Assembly (NCBI GenBank): GCA_034421015.1
Contig: DAOUKT010000015.1
Location: forward strand, 1 to 64,000
Source: DAOUJW01 sp034421015
Lineage (GTDB): Bacteria; Chloroflexota; Dehalococcoidia; Lucifugimonadales; UBA2985
Direction of reading: 5' to 3'
Length of the DNA stretch: 64,000 nucleotides
Every line of letters begins with the position of its first letter. Positions within the stretch are counted from its first letter, which is position 1. Shown here piece after piece: positions 30,354 through 38,591 of the stretch. The position numbers and the translations under genes are program-made. Below the pieces are notes generated by a model. The model was not told the DNA's origin, did not search any database, and saw only the letters and a list, made by a program, of their open reading frames with translations.

Positions 30354-31097
30354 CTACTTCCAGGGGCGCACCCAGATGCGGTCGGCGACGTTGTAGCCAA
30401 GGGCGTCCTCACCTGTCTCGGTCCTGACGGTGATCACGCCGCGATGGGGGCTGGCGTCTGCAATCGTTATCTTCCTGTCCGGCAGTATGGTCAGCTCTAC
30501 AAGGAACTTCAGAAGCTCCGTGTCCTCCTCCGGCACGCGGTCAACGCAGTAATCGACGCCGGTCTCCGCTTGTTTCAGGGTGAGCCTTGGGCCTGGCGGC
30601 GGAACGTAATCACTGCCTGGAATGGGCCTTCCGAAAGGGCACGTGGTGGGATTGCCCAGCCGCTCGCGGATCTTGACCTCCAGGTCCGGGGAGATGGCGT
30701 GCTCCAGCCGGTGGGCCTCTTCGTGGGCCTTGTGAAGCTCAAGCCCCAGCAGGTCGACCACCATCCGCTCAGCCAGGCGATGGCGTCGGGCCATTCCCTC
30801 TGCCAGCACCACGCCTCTGGGCGTCAGTTTTATTTCCTTGGTGGAGGTAAGCTCAACCAGGTCCTCCCGGGCCATACGGCGCAGCATGCCGGTGATGGAG
30901 GGCAGGGTGGTTCCCAGGCCCTCGCCTGCGGGGATGGTCCTGATGAAGTCCGCCAGCTGTCCGGAGGTGGCTCTCATGCCCTCCTCTCCCATAACGTAGA
31001 GCGCCAGCAGGTAGTTCTCCGCAACCTGGGACAGGCGCTCTGGGCCATGAGAACCGGTGTCGGTTTCGGGCTGGGAATTACTTCGACGGTTGGTCAT
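30354..31097 (-). CDS. DtxR/MntR-family metal-dependent repressor
   Basis: From ATG 31097 (AGGTG upstream) the product is 247 residues: a winged-helix DNA-binding domain (about residues 20-90), a metal-binding/dimerisation domain with HRLEHAISPDLEV and the CPFGRPIPG ligand region, and a C-terminal SH3-like (FeoA) domain. These proteins bind Fe(II) or Mn(II) and repress uptake genes. The divergent iron ABC operon and the palindrome at 31197-31216 strongly suggest that it regulates that operon. CPFG differs slightly from the CPHG or CPDG versions of other members. Fe versus Mn cannot be decided. Confidence 0.88.
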   Translation of the reverse strand: MTNRRSNSQPETDTGSHGPERLSQVAENYLLALYVMGEEGMRATSGQLADFIRTIPAGEGLGTTLPSITGMLRRMAREDLVELTSTKEIKLTPRGVVLAEGMARRHRLAERMVVDLLGLELHKAHEEAHRLEHAISPDLEVKIRERLGNPTTCPFGRPIPGSDYVPPPGPRLTLKQAETGVDYCVDRVPEEDTELLKFLVELTILPDRKITIADASPHRGVITVRTETGEDALGYNVADRIWVRPWK

Positions 31098-31162
31098 GAT
31101 GCACCTGGACAAAAGATAGCCCCCACTTGGGCACAGAGTCAATATATTGTTCTATTAGGGGG

Positions 31163-31191
31163 TTGACAGCATTTAATTAGTATGGTAAAAA
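31163..31191 (+). promoter_or_regulatory. predicted promoter of the iron ABC operon
   Basis: TTGACA (31163-31168) and TAAAAA (31186-31191) are separated by 17 bases. The expected RNA start, near 31198, falls inside the palindromic operator, as expected for repression by steric block. Confidence 0.6.
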
Positions 31192-31196
31192 CCTTA

Positions 31197-31216
31197 TAGT
31201 TAGTATGCACTAACTA
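31197..31216. promoter_or_regulatory. DtxR-type palindromic operator
   Basis: The sequence tagttagtatgcactaacta has two perfect 8-base arms around ATGC and resembles the TTAGGTTAGC...AACCTAA class of DtxR/IdeR/MntR boxes. It lies between the divergent DtxR-type gene and the iron transporter, overlapping the predicted transcription start. Confidence 0.72.
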
Positions 31217-31302
31217 AATAAATATGTGGCACAACCTAGCGCAGGGGTATGGGTACACATTTGTGGAGAAGGGTGTATAAACAAAAGGAGGCGAGTCGAA
31301 CT

Positions 31303-32385
31303 ATGGCGCTGGGTAGAACAACACTATTACACCGGATTTCCCCTGGTCTTGTTCTCTTGCTACTGATGTCGGCAGGCCTTGCTGCCTGTACAAGCTCGGA
31401 TCCAACTCCGACCACAGGCCCCGCTCCAACGGCCCGCGTCGTTGAAGTCGAAAAGGAGCCTGGAGACCTCGTCCTGTACGTCGGCAGGAGCGAAAGCCTC
31501 GTGGGGCCGATAATCGAGCAGTTTGGTGATGCCACCGGAATCAATGTCCAGGTGAAATACGCCGGCACGTCGGAGCTTGCCGCCACCATCCAGGAGGAGG
31601 GGGACAGGAGCCCGGCCGACGTTTTCTTCGCCCAGGACCCCGGAGGGCTGGGAGCGGTGGAGGACATGTTCGCCCCAGTTCCTGACTCGGTCCTCAGTCT
31701 CGTGCCGGAGTGGGCGCGCTCTCCTGAAGGAAGGTGGGTTGGCGTTTCAGGACGCGCGAGGACCGTCGTCTACAACCCTGAGACGCTGTCGGAGGCCGAC
31801 CTCCCGGATGACGTCTGGGACTTCGTCGATCCCGAGTGGAAGGGACGCATAGGGTGGGCGCCGACAAACACATCCTTCCAGACCATGGTAACGGCCATGC
31901 GCGTCCTGTGGGGTGAGGACCGGACCCGGGAGTGGCTGGAGGGCGTGCAGGCCAACGACCCCACCATATACCCCAAGAACACCCCCCAGGTTGCGGCTGT
32001 GGCGGCAGGCGAGATTGACGTGGGGCTGGTGAACCACTACTATCTGTTCCGTTTCCTCGCAGAGGAGGGGGACTCCTTCCCGGCTCGAAACTACCATCCC
32101 AGGGCAGGCGGCCCGGGGGCGGTTGTCATGGTTGCCGGGGCGGGCATACTGTCCTCCGGCGAAAACAGGGAGAATGCAGAGAGGTTCCTGGAGTTCATGC
32201 TGTCGCCGGTCGCTCAACAGTACTTTGCCGGTCAGACCTTCGAGTACCCCTTGGTGGAGGGGGTCAAGACCGACAGGCTGCTGGTCCCGTTCGACGAGAT
32301 CAACCAGCCCAGCGTTCCATTGAAGGACCTTGCCGACCTCGAGGGCACGGTCAAGCTGCTCCAAGAGACCGGCGTGCTGCCGTAG
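31303..32385 (+). CDS. ferric-iron ABC transporter substrate-binding lipoprotein
   Basis: The start is ATG 31303, with AAAGGAGG 11 bases upstream. The 360-residue protein has a lipoprotein signal (SPGLVLLLLMSAGLAAC) and a class-D/F-type binding domain (LVLYVGRSESLVGPIIEQF; VFFAQDPGGLGAVEDM; VNHYYLFRFLAE with a YY pair expected for Fe(III) coordination). It is most like FbpA/FutA. It is the first gene of the operon with a fused permease and an ATPase, behind a DtxR-type operator. It captures iron outside the membrane. Confidence 0.9.
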   Translation: MALGRTTLLHRISPGLVLLLLMSAGLAACTSSDPTPTTGPAPTARVVEVEKEPGDLVLYVGRSESLVGPIIEQFGDATGINVQVKYAGTSELAATIQEEGDRSPADVFFAQDPGGLGAVEDMFAPVPDSVLSLVPEWARSPEGRWVGVSGRARTVVYNPETLSEADLPDDVWDFVDPEWKGRIGWAPTNTSFQTMVTAMRVLWGEDRTREWLEGVQANDPTIYPKNTPQVAAVAAGEIDVGLVNHYYLFRFLAEEGDSFPARNYHPRAGGPGAVVMVAGAGILSSGENRENAERFLEFMLSPVAQQYFAGQTFEYPLVEGVKTDRLLVPFDEINQPSVPLKDLADLEGTVKLLQETGVLP

Positions 32386-32414
32386 TTTTGCGATGGCCGG
32401 GATTGTGATTCATA

Positions 32415-34049
32415 GTGAAGCTTAGGGAAATATCCGCTTCTTCTTCTCAGTCCGGGGTGGTGGGAGGTGGGCAGCGGGCGCGCCGGCCGCGGCCGCCCGC
32501 TGTAATATGGGCGCCCGCGGCCATTGTAGGGATGGGCATGTTCATCCCCCTTGCCTATCTCGTACTGCGCACACTGGGCGCGGGCGCCGAGACCCTTGAC
32601 CTTCTGCTGCGGTCCCGCACGCTGGAGATACTCCTCCGGTCGGTGTGGCTGGCCGCCGCGGTGACCGGCGCTTCCGTGGCGATTGCCGTGCCTCTGGCCT
32701 GGCTCACCGTTCGCACCGACCTGCCGCTCAGAGGCGTCTGGTCGGTGGCGACGGCGCTGCCCCTGGTCATCCCCAGCTACGTTGGCGGTTTCCTGGTTGT
32801 GCTTGTCCTGGGGCCAAAGGGCGTGCTCCAGGGATGGCTGGAGCCCCTGGGTGTGGAGCGCCTGCCGGAGATTTTCGGCTTCCCCGGGGCCGCGTTTACT
32901 CTCATTATGCTCAGCTATCCCTACGTGCTGCTGCCCGTCCGAGCCGCCCTGGGCAGGATGGACCCCTCGCTGGAGGAGACGTCCCGCATCCTGGGAAGGA
33001 GCTCCTGGGACACCTTCTTCCGGGTCACGCTTCCGCTCCTCCGCCCCGGGATTGCGGCCGGGGCTCTCCTCACTGCGCTGTACACCCTCAGCGACTTCGG
33101 CGCGGTCTCCCTGCTCCAGTACGAGACCTTCACCTGGGCCATCTACATACAGTACGGCTACTTTGCCCGGGACCTGGCGGCGGCCCTGTCCCTTGTGTTG
33201 GTGGGGATTGCCCTGACCATACTGGTCCTGGAGGCGAGGGCGCGCGGGAGGGCCACTTACTACAGAAACGCCACCGGCGCCGTGCGGCCCGCGCCCGTCG
33301 TTCGCCTGGGGCGATGGCGATGGCCCGCGCTCGCCCTCTGCGCCACAGTCGTCACGCTGTCTCTGGCCATGCCCATGTCTATGTTGGGCTACTGGGTAAT
33401 CCGCGGCGTCGCGGCCGGGGAGCCGCTGCTGTCCCTATGGGCGCCGGCCAGGAACTCCCTGTCGGTCTCGGGGCTTGCAGCGATTGTGACCATTGCGGCT
33501 GCGGTGCCGGTGGCCGTCCTCGCGGTGCGTTTCCCCGGACGTCTCAGCAGCGCCCTGGAGCGGTTCGCCTACATCGGCTTTGCGTTGCCCGGCGTAGTCG
33601 TGGCGCTCGCGCTGGTCTTCTTCGGAATCAGATTCGCTACGCCGCTGTACCAGACGCTGGGGCTGCTGGTCTTTGCATATATGGTCCTGTTCCTGCCGAC
33701 AGCGGTCGGGGCAGTCCGGTCTTCGCTGCTTCAGGCGGACCCGTCCCTTGAGGAGGCAGCCAGGAGCCTGGGGCGAACGCCGTTCAGGACCCTGCTTGAG
33801 GTCACCGTCCCACTGGCGAGGCCGGGGATACTCGCAGGCGCTGCCCTGGTGTTCCTATTGACCATGAAAGAGCTGCCCGCTACGCTTATACTTGGCCCCA
33901 TCGGATTCAAGAGTCTTGCCACAACGGTATGGGGCGCGGCGGAGGAAGGTTTCTTTGCCCAGGCCGCCATTGGCGGGCTTGTCCTCATGCTGGCCGCCTC
34001 TGTGCCCATGGCGTTCCTGGTATTGCGCGGCGAAAGGAGCCAACGTTGA
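32415..34049 (+). CDS. iron ABC transporter permease (two-domain, FbpB-type)
   Basis: The 544-residue protein holds two fused permease halves of about 6 membrane segments each. Each half has an EAA-type coupling loop: SLEETSRILGRSSWDTFFRV in the first half and SLEEAARSLGRTPFRTLLEV in the second. This is normal for FbpB-type ferric iron permeases. GTG 32415 follows the binding-protein gene by 29 bases. Its stop overlaps the TTG start of the ATPase gene (TTGA), so translation is coupled. Confidence 0.9.
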   Translation: MKLREISASSSQSGVVGGGQRARRPRPPAVIWAPAAIVGMGMFIPLAYLVLRTLGAGAETLDLLLRSRTLEILLRSVWLAAAVTGASVAIAVPLAWLTVRTDLPLRGVWSVATALPLVIPSYVGGFLVVLVLGPKGVLQGWLEPLGVERLPEIFGFPGAAFTLIMLSYPYVLLPVRAALGRMDPSLEETSRILGRSSWDTFFRVTLPLLRPGIAAGALLTALYTLSDFGAVSLLQYETFTWAIYIQYGYFARDLAAALSLVLVGIALTILVLEARARGRATYYRNATGAVRPAPVVRLGRWRWPALALCATVVTLSLAMPMSMLGYWVIRGVAAGEPLLSLWAPARNSLSVSGLAAIVTIAAAVPVAVLAVRFPGRLSSALERFAYIGFALPGVVVALALVFFGIRFATPLYQTLGLLVFAYMVLFLPTAVGAVRSSLLQADPSLEEAARSLGRTPFRTLLEVTVPLARPGILAGAALVFLLTMKELPATLILGPIGFKSLATTVWGAAEEGFFAQAAIGGLVLMLAASVPMAFLVLRGERSQR

Positions 34050-35098
34050 ACCCTGCGGCGGTGCAGTGTGCCGGTCTGTCCAAGGCCTTCGGCGATGTGG
34101 TGGCCGTGGCCGATCTAGACCTGTGTGTCGGTCAGGGCGACGTCCTGGCGCTTCTTGGGCCGAGCGGGTGCGGCAAGACCACCGCCCTCCGGCTGATCGC
34201 CGGCCTGGAATCGCCCGACGCCGGAAGCATCGAGATTGGAGGGCGCACGGTGGCCGGGCCCGGGGCGATGACGCCGCCCGAACAGCGCCGGGTGGGGATG
34301 GTCTTCCAGGAGTACGCTCTGTTTCCGCATCTCAGCGTGAGGGACAACATCGCATTCGGTCTGCCGCGGTCCGCCGCAAGGAGGGAGCGCATTGAGGAGA
34401 TGCTGTCCCTGGCAAGCCTCGATACCCTGGGCGACAGGATGCCCCACCAGCTTTCGGGGGGGCAGCAGCAGCGCGTCGCTCTCGCCCGGGCCATTGCGCC
34501 CAAGCCCGATGTGCTCCTGCTGGACGAGCCGTTCTCCAACCTGGACTCTGCCCTTCGCAACCAGGTGAGGCGCGAGACGCGCGAGATACTGAAGGCCACG
34601 GGAGCCACCGCGATATTCGTCACCCACTCCAGGGACGAGGCGCTGGTCCTGGGAGACCGCATCGCAATCATGAACGAGGGCAGGGTGGTGCAGGTCGATA
34701 CGCCGCAACGCATCTTTCACGCCCCAACCACCCGGTTCGCTGCCAGCTTCATGGGCCTTGCGGACTTCCTGCCGGCGCACGCTTCAAACGGGTCGCTGTG
34801 GACGGAGGTGGGCCAGGCGCCTGTTCCCCAGGGCCTGCCTTCCGGCGACGGAGTGGAGATTATGGTGCGCCCCGATGACGTCAACCTGTCGCCGTCGGAG
34901 GAGGGGACCGGCGTGATAGTGGAGCGCAGTTTCCAGGGCGCATTCTTCCTCTACCGGGTCGTCCTGGCGTCCGGCAGGGTTGTCCACTGCCTGGAGCCCC
35001 ACACATCGGAGTACGAGGTCGGCGCAAGGGTGGAGGTCAGCCTTGACCCGGGCCATCCGCCACTGGTGTTCCTGGGCGAGACGGCCTACGGCGCGTAA
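34046..35098 (+). CDS. iron ABC transporter ATP-binding protein (FbpC-type)
   Basis: The start is TTG 34046, overlapping the permease stop, with AAAGGAG upstream; the longer open frame to 33929 is a shadow of the permease. The 350-residue protein has Walker A GPSGCGKT, Q-loop VFQEYALFPH, signature LSGGQQQRVA, Walker B VLLLDEPFSNLD, H-loop VTHS and a C-terminal TOBE-like regulatory domain (VMVRPDDVNLSP-type). It drives iron uptake. The TOBE-type domain suggests possible feedback or substrate-linked regulation. Confidence 0.92.
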   Translation: MNPAAVQCAGLSKAFGDVVAVADLDLCVGQGDVLALLGPSGCGKTTALRLIAGLESPDAGSIEIGGRTVAGPGAMTPPEQRRVGMVFQEYALFPHLSVRDNIAFGLPRSAARRERIEEMLSLASLDTLGDRMPHQLSGGQQQRVALARAIAPKPDVLLLDEPFSNLDSALRNQVRRETREILKATGATAIFVTHSRDEALVLGDRIAIMNEGRVVQVDTPQRIFHAPTTRFAASFMGLADFLPAHASNGSLWTEVGQAPVPQGLPSGDGVEIMVRPDDVNLSPSEEGTGVIVERSFQGAFFLYRVVLASGRVVHCLEPHTSEYEVGARVEVSLDPGHPPLVFLGETAYGA

Positions 35099-35124
35099 TC
35101 GCCGCCAAAGCTCGCCTGGCCTTC

Positions 35125-35153
35125 TTGCAGTTCAATAGCTCCTTGGGTAATAT
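35125..35153 (+). promoter_or_regulatory. predicted promoter of the nicotinamidase gene
   Basis: TTGCAG (35125-35130) and TAATAT (35148-35153) are 17 bases apart, about 45 bases before the start codon. Confidence 0.5.
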
Positions 35154-35197
35154 AGACGCTGCAAATTCGGGGACTAAGTGATTGGCAGGGGTGCGAC

Positions 35198-35737
35198 ATG
35201 ACGGACGTAGTGCTGGTGGTGGACATGCTGAGGGGCTTCCTGGAGGAGGGAAACAACCTCTACTGCGGCGACGACGCCAGGCGGATCATCCCCAACGTGC
35301 AGGCCCTGCTTCAAAGGGAGGTCTCCAGGGGTTCCAGCGTGTTCTACATCTGCGACACCCACGCGCCGGACGACCTGGAGTTCCAGATGTTCCCGGTGCA
35401 CTGCGTGGAGGGAACGGCGGAGTCTGAGGTCATCCCGGAGCTGGCCTCCTTCCCCGGTGAGCGGATAGAGAAGCAGCGATACAGCGCTTTCTACAATACG
35501 GACCTGGAGCAGCGATTGAAGGATCTGGCTCCTGAGACGATCACCGTCTGCGGCGTATGCACGGACATCTGCGTGCTGCATACAACGGCGGACGCCCGGA
35601 ACAGGGACTACTCAGTCCAGGTGGCGTCGGACGCGGTGGCGTCCTTTGACGGGGACGCACACAAATGGGCGCTCCAGCATATTGAGAGGATCCTTGGGGC
35701 CAGGCTGGTGACAGTCCAGGCCGCCCCGGCCGGGTAG
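35198..35737 (+). CDS. nicotinamidase-like cysteine hydrolase
   Basis: This 179-residue isochorismatase-fold protein has the catalytic triad Asp in VVDML (residue 9), a Lys in EKQRYSAF and the nucleophile in VCGVCTDICV (Cys about 127). Metal ligands fit the nicotinamidase pattern: DTH near residue 53 and FPVHCVEGT near residue 68. It would deamidate nicotinamide to nicotinate. The next gene is nicotinate phosphoribosyltransferase-like, making an NAD salvage pair. AGGGGTG precedes ATG 35198. Confidence 0.85.
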   Translation: MTDVVLVVDMLRGFLEEGNNLYCGDDARRIIPNVQALLQREVSRGSSVFYICDTHAPDDLEFQMFPVHCVEGTAESEVIPELASFPGERIEKQRYSAFYNTDLEQRLKDLAPETITVCGVCTDICVLHTTADARNRDYSVQVASDAVASFDGDAHKWALQHIERILGARLVTVQAAPAG

Positions 35738-35882
35738 CGGACGTGGCCGGCGCAGTTAGGAGAGACGAATTTCGCTCATGAAAGGCCCTTCTCTCCGGCT
35801 CAGCCACCCGTTCGCCCGGGCCTGCTTTCAATTAGATTTTGCCGGATTGCCATCGTAGATTGAGGAGTATTGAGGGGCCACT

Positions 35883-36899
35883 ATGCCTGATCAGGATTTT
35901 GAGGTAAGGCCTTCAGTCCAGGTGGGAGAGACGGCGGATGTCGGTCTTCGCCACGGGCTGGCCGTCCTGCGCAGTGAGGGAGTCAACCCCGTGGTGTCCG
36001 TGGAGTTCTCGCCAAAGAGGGACGGCGTCCTCTGCGGTATCCGGGAGGTCAAGTCCCTGCTACAGAAGGTGCTGCCGGAGGGAAACAGGGAGGCGTGGGC
36101 CCTGGACGAGGGCTCCCCGGTCCGCGCCGGCGAAGTCGCACTGCGCATCACTGCGCCCTACGGCTCCTTCGGCCTCTACGAGACGGCCATCAGTGGAACG
36201 TTGGCCCACTGCACAGGGTGGGCCACCGCCAGCCGGGAGTGCGTGACCGCGGCCGGGGGAATTCCGGTCATATCCGTGGGCGCGCGCCACGTGCACCCCA
36301 GCGTAGCGGGGATCATGGACTACTCGGCGATCACCGGCGGGTCCGTTTCGTGCTCCACCGGTATTGGCGCAAGGCTTACAGGTACCACTGCCACCGGGAC
36401 AATTTCTCCTGATGTTGTCCTCATTATGGGTGACACGCTCCGTGCCATGCAGGCCTTCGACAAGCACATGCCGCCGGAGGTGCTGCGGGTCTCTCCGGTG
36501 AACGTTGTCAAGGATGAGACCGAGGAGGCCATCGGCCTTGCGAGGGCGCTCCGCCAGAGGATTCGCGGCGTCATCCTCGACTCCTCCCAGTCCTCCCACT
36601 ACGAGGTGAATCCGTCGATGGTGAGGGAGCTGCGGGCCAGGCTGGATTTGGCCGGCCACTCACACGTGGAGATCTTTATATGCGGCGGGCTTGACGTCGA
36701 CCGCATCAGGCAGTTTGTTGAGGCCAGAGCCCCGGTCAACGCCTTCGAGGTGGGGAGCTACATCAGCAGCGCTCCACCCTGCGAGTTCAACGCCGATATC
36801 CACGAGGTGGACGGCAGGGCGGTGGCCAAGCGGGGCCGGATTCCCGGCCTCACCCCTAACGACCATCTGATGGAGCTTCTGCAGCGTCGGCCGGAGTAA
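35883..36899 (+). CDS. nicotinate phosphoribosyltransferase-like protein
   Basis: The 338-residue protein has a QPRTase/NAPRTase layout: an N-terminal alpha/beta part (VVSVEFSPKRDGVLCGI), a barrel with YETAISGTLAHCTGWAT and ISVGARHVHP, and late-barrel FICGGLDVDRI and FEVGSYIS. It joins nicotinate (or quinolinate) to PRPP. The nicotinamidase next door favours nicotinate. TTGAGGGG lies upstream of ATG 35883. It is short compared with enteric PncB but in line with the archaeal/Chloroflexota type. The last 44 bases overlap the end of the convergent tilS. Confidence 0.82.
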   Translation: MPDQDFEVRPSVQVGETADVGLRHGLAVLRSEGVNPVVSVEFSPKRDGVLCGIREVKSLLQKVLPEGNREAWALDEGSPVRAGEVALRITAPYGSFGLYETAISGTLAHCTGWATASRECVTAAGGIPVISVGARHVHPSVAGIMDYSAITGGSVSCSTGIGARLTGTTATGTISPDVVLIMGDTLRAMQAFDKHMPPEVLRVSPVNVVKDETEEAIGLARALRQRIRGVILDSSQSSHYEVNPSMVRELRARLDLAGHSHVEIFICGGLDVDRIRQFVEARAPVNAFEVGSYISSAPPCEFNADIHEVDGRAVAKRGRIPGLTPNDHLMELLQRRPE

Positions 36900-38343
36900 A
36901 GTCCAGGGCCAGAATCTCGCGGGTGTTGTCCCCCACCCTGGCCCACTCCGCAATGCGGTGTCCCACCACCCACACAACGCCATTCCGGGAAACTACCAGC
37001 GGCACGCCGTCGCGGGAGCCAGCAGGTATCCTGGCGTCCACCATGAAGTCCTGCAGCTTCTTGGACCCCGCCATGCCCAGGGGAGTAAACCTGTCGCCGG
37101 GCCTCCTCCCGCGAACGTGCAGTTCCGCGCCGACCCGATCCACATCCAGCATTGCAGTGTAGGCCCCGCAATCCAGCAAGCCTTCCGCTTTCGCCAGCAG
37201 CCGCGCGGCGACGTTCCATCCGGGTATGCTCGTCTCTCCGGGTACGGCGAGGGGATACTCCCCGGAGAGAGCCACCGGCGTTGCGCCTCTGCCATCGGCA
37301 GCCCTGAGTGTCAGGGAGTCGTACCCCACTGAGAACACAAGGCCGCCCGGCAGGTCCACGCTTCTTCCCGCTCCGGCCTCTGACGCTCTCACCATGGCCT
37401 CCAGGTGGCTGCGCTCAAGGCCCTCCGGTGAGCCGGTGAGTTGCTGATGGGCCAGCCTGAGCACGTGCCGCTTCAGGGAGGGGTGCAGCGAGGCGAAGCC
37501 GCCGCGTTCGATATGGACGGAGCTGCTGTCGGAGGTCGCCAGTCCATCCAGCGCTTGTGACGCTGCACTCAGGATGAAGTTCTGGTCCAGCGCTGCCGAT
37601 GAGCTGAGTCGCAGCAGCGCCTCCCGGACCCGGGGATTGTGAGCCTCCAGGCCGGGGATAAGCTCCAGGCGCGTCCTGTTGCGGGTGAAGTCGAGCGAGC
37701 GGTTGGTCTCGTCATCCCTGGGGGCGATTCCCCTCCAACGGCAGTACGCCGCCGTCTCAGACCGCGTGACGTCCAGCAGAGGGCGCAGCAGTGCAATGCC
37801 ATCTTCATGCGCTGGCGAGGATCGGTGGGCGAGGGGCGACATTCCCGCCAGTCCGGTCAGTCCGCTGCCTCGCAGGATGTGCATGAGGACGGTCTCTGCC
37901 TGGTCATCCGCCGTGTGGCCGAGGGCCACGGCCCGGGCCCCCAAGCCGGCGGCCACCCCGGCGAGGAAGGAGTAGCGCACCTCACGGGCGGCCTCCTCCA
38001 GAGACAGGCCGCGCTCCACCCTGTAGGACTTGACGTCCTCAGTTCCGAGGGTCGATGAGAGACCCAGGGCCACGGCGGTCCGCTCCACGAAGAGGGCGTC
38101 CTCCCGGGCAGTGTCGCCTCGAAGTCCGTGGTCCAGGTGGGCCACGTGCAGCGTCAGTCCGAGGGCGTCCTTCAGCCGGTCCAGGAGCAGCAGCAGGGCC
38201 ATGGAGTCGCCGCCGCCTGACACCGCGACCACAACGGGCGACTGTGTCAGGGACGGGTCAAGGTCTGCCAGCAGGCGTTCGACGCCCTTCAGGAGCCTGC
38301 GCTCCAGGGCCGCTCCGCTGTCCCGGCTGACCTTCTTGCTCAT
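36856..38343 (-). CDS. tilS: tRNA(Ile)-lysidine synthase TilS
   Basis: This is a 495-residue TilS. The N-terminal PP-loop SGGGDS (residues 42-47), HLDHGLRGD, the GHTADDQAET signature and RNRTRLELIP define the catalytic domain. C-terminal TilS substrate-binding domains follow (RRPGDRFTPLGMAGSKKLQDF). It converts C34 of the minor tRNA-Ile to lysidine, an essential step. The 3' end overlaps the convergent phosphoribosyltransferase gene by 44 bases. In many bacteria tilS precedes ftsH; here ftsH is 24 kb away. Confidence 0.94.
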   Translation of the reverse strand: MSKKVSRDSGAALERRLLKGVERLLADLDPSLTQSPVVVAVSGGGDSMALLLLLDRLKDALGLTLHVAHLDHGLRGDTAREDALFVERTAVALGLSSTLGTEDVKSYRVERGLSLEEAAREVRYSFLAGVAAGLGARAVALGHTADDQAETVLMHILRGSGLTGLAGMSPLAHRSSPAHEDGIALLRPLLDVTRSETAAYCRWRGIAPRDDETNRSLDFTRNRTRLELIPGLEAHNPRVREALLRLSSSAALDQNFILSAASQALDGLATSDSSSVHIERGGFASLHPSLKRHVLRLAHQQLTGSPEGLERSHLEAMVRASEAGAGRSVDLPGGLVFSVGYDSLTLRAADGRGATPVALSGEYPLAVPGETSIPGWNVAARLLAKAEGLLDCGAYTAMLDVDRVGAELHVRGRRPGDRFTPLGMAGSKKLQDFMVDARIPAGSRDGVPLVVSRNGVVWVVGHRIAEWARVGDNTREILALDFTPADAAEAPSDGR

Positions 38344-38379
38344 TACTCTCCGATTGTTGAGGGATTTCCGCCGGAAGAC

Positions 38380-38575
38380 TCCTCCCGACCATTCCTGCGG
38401 AAGGAGGCCTTTGCGTAACTAAGGCGGCATTTTGGAGGCAATACGTTTATCGTCATTCCCGCGAAAGCGGGAATCTAATTCCTTCTATATCGAACCTTCT
38501 GGATTCCTGCTTCCGCAGGAATGGTCGGGAGGCGCGCACCGCAACTGAGGTTACGCATAGGTATCCGAAGGGAGG
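38380..38575. repeat. dispersed composite palindromic repeat, copy D (inverted)
   Basis: On the minus strand it carries the module order of copies A, B and F: CCTCAGTTGCGGTGCGCGCC, TCCCGACCATTCC, stem ATTCCTGCGGAAGCAGGAAT, ATTCCCGCTTTCGCGGGAAT, GACGATAAACGTA, and a distal GTTACGCAAAGGCCTCC. It occupies the 247-base gap between tilS and the CorC-type gene. No ORF is seen. Confidence 0.75.
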
Positions 38576-38591
38576 AATCCGGGGCATTTCG

